From: Caldisericaceae bacterium
Lineage (GTDB): Bacteria; Caldisericota; Caldisericia; Caldisericales; Caldisericaceae
Direction: 5' to 3'
Assembly (NCBI GenBank): GCA_021161495.1
Contig: JAGHAO010000180.1
Location: 1 to 5,279, forward strand
DNA: 5,279 nucleotides
Shown one piece after another: positions 4,781 to 5,279 of the stretch. Made by a program: the position numbers and the translations under genes. How positions within the stretch are numbered: the first letter of the stretch is position 1; the number at the start of each line of letters is the position of its first letter. The notes under the pieces are model-generated. The model had not been told where the DNA came from. It saw only the letters and a list, made by a program, of their open reading frames with translations, and did no database searches.

Positions 4781-5279
4781 GCGATTTTACAGTTGCACCT
4801 TCCATTCTCTCGGCAGATTTTTCCAATCTTTCTTCCGAAATCAAAAAGATAGAAGAAATTCCCGAAAGTTGGGTGCATATCGACGTGATGGACGGGCATT
4901 TTGTTCCGAATCTCACGTTCGGGCCTTGTGTGGTTTCTTCGCTGCGCAAGGTTACAAATCTGTTTTTTGATGCCCATCTTATGGTGGATAACCCGGAAAA
5001 TCTGTTCGAAGATTTTTATAAATCCGGCGTGAACTCCATTACATTCCACATAGAGGAAACGCATTTTCCTTTAAGGATTATAAAGAAAATCAAAAGTTAC
5101 GGTATGGAAACAGGCGTATCTTTGAACCCTGCCACCCCTTTCAATATGGTTGAAAGAATTTTGCCGTACGTGGATATTCTCCTGATTATGAGTGTTGAAC
5201 CCGGTTTCTCGGGGCAGAGTTTCATTCCTTTTTCGCTTGAAAAAATAAAACGTGCCGCAGACATAAGAGAAAAAGAAGG
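4777..5279 (+). CDS. rpe: Ribulose-phosphate 3-epimerase, 3' end beyond the window
   Basis: First 167 residues of an enzyme usually about 215-225 long; the frame stays open to the window edge. It interconverts ribulose-5-phosphate and xylulose-5-phosphate in the pentose phosphate pathway, as a metal-dependent TIM barrel. The N-terminal APSILSADFSNL (7-18) opens the barrel. VHIDVMDGHFVPNLTFGP (33-50) holds His34 and catalytic Asp36, DAHLMV (65-70) holds His67, and LIMSVEPGFSGQSF (about 135-150) forms the phosphate-side loop. The second catalytic Asp (near 176) lies outside. The ATG overlaps the PASTA gene stop as ATGA with AAGGAT 6 nt upstream, indicating coupled translation. The gene has no separate promoter that I can see. 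Confidence 0.96.
   Translation, partial: MSDFTVAPSILSADFSNLSSEIKKIEEIPESWVHIDVMDGHFVPNLTFGPCVVSSLRKVTNLFFDAHLMVDNPENLFEDFYKSGVNSITFHIEETHFPLRIIKKIKSYGMETGVSLNPATPFNMVERILPYVDILLIMSVEPGFSGQSFIPFSLEKIKRAADIREKE

Noticed and set aside
4714..5064. Minus-strand 116-codon frame opposite rpe
   Set aside because: Antisense shadow of rpe, whose catalytic residues are intact; no SD or domain.

Overview
This is a 5.3 kb housekeeping stretch of a bacterial chromosome. It is gene-dense, with AT-leaning codon use, and has no mobile elements, tRNA/rRNA genes or CRISPR. All recognisable proteins are bacterial. The neighbourhoods resemble those of Firmicutes: holA beside rpsT, coaD followed by a coiled-coil 'ATPase'-type gene and a YceD/DUF177 gene, and a PASTA-domain gene before rpe. 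Proteins and layout do not pin a phylum; a Firmicute or another deep-branching, low-to-medium-GC lineage (Thermotogota- or Caldiserica-like) is an inference only.

Layout. On the + strand at the left, rpsT (ribosomal protein bS20) has its own promoter and a strong Shine-Dalgarno (SD). It converges on a minus-strand block with only 3 bp between stop codons, and its likely intrinsic terminator lies inside the 3' coding end of holA. The minus-strand block, read right to left, is coaD (phosphopantetheine adenylyltransferase), a hendecad-repeat coiled-coil gene, yceD/DUF177, then asnS (asparaginyl-tRNA synthetase) and holA (DNA polymerase III delta). The first three genes overlap one another and form one transcription unit. 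asnS-holA has its own near-consensus promoter starting only a few bases after the DUF177 stop, and these two genes overlap by ATGA. Right of coaD, on the + strand, are a three-PASTA lipoprotein gene and rpe (ribulose-phosphate 3-epimerase, cut by the window edge), also joined by an ATGA overlap.

The most unusual part is the 62-bp coaD/PASTA divergent intergenic region. A single palindromic hexamer, TTGCAA, sits exactly 16 bp from a -10 box on each strand (TATAAT toward coaD, TAAAAT toward the PASTA gene). Both -10 boxes lie so close to the ATG (5 and 7 nt) that both mRNAs are predicted to be leaderless or nearly so, and neither gene has a visible SD.

The second point of interest is the PASTA lipoprotein. 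It occupies the place upstream of rpe that the PASTA Ser/Thr kinase (prkC, with rsgA) holds in Firmicutes, but it has a lipobox instead of a kinase domain. It looks like a kinase-free muropeptide sensor or wall-binding relic of that cluster. Smaller oddities are a YceD gene without the usual rpmF partner and with a shortened Cys-containing tail, an in-frame U-UUU-UUA slippery heptamer whose -1 frame stops on the next gene's GTG, and a hairpin that may fold out an over-long SD-to-AUG spacer in asnS.
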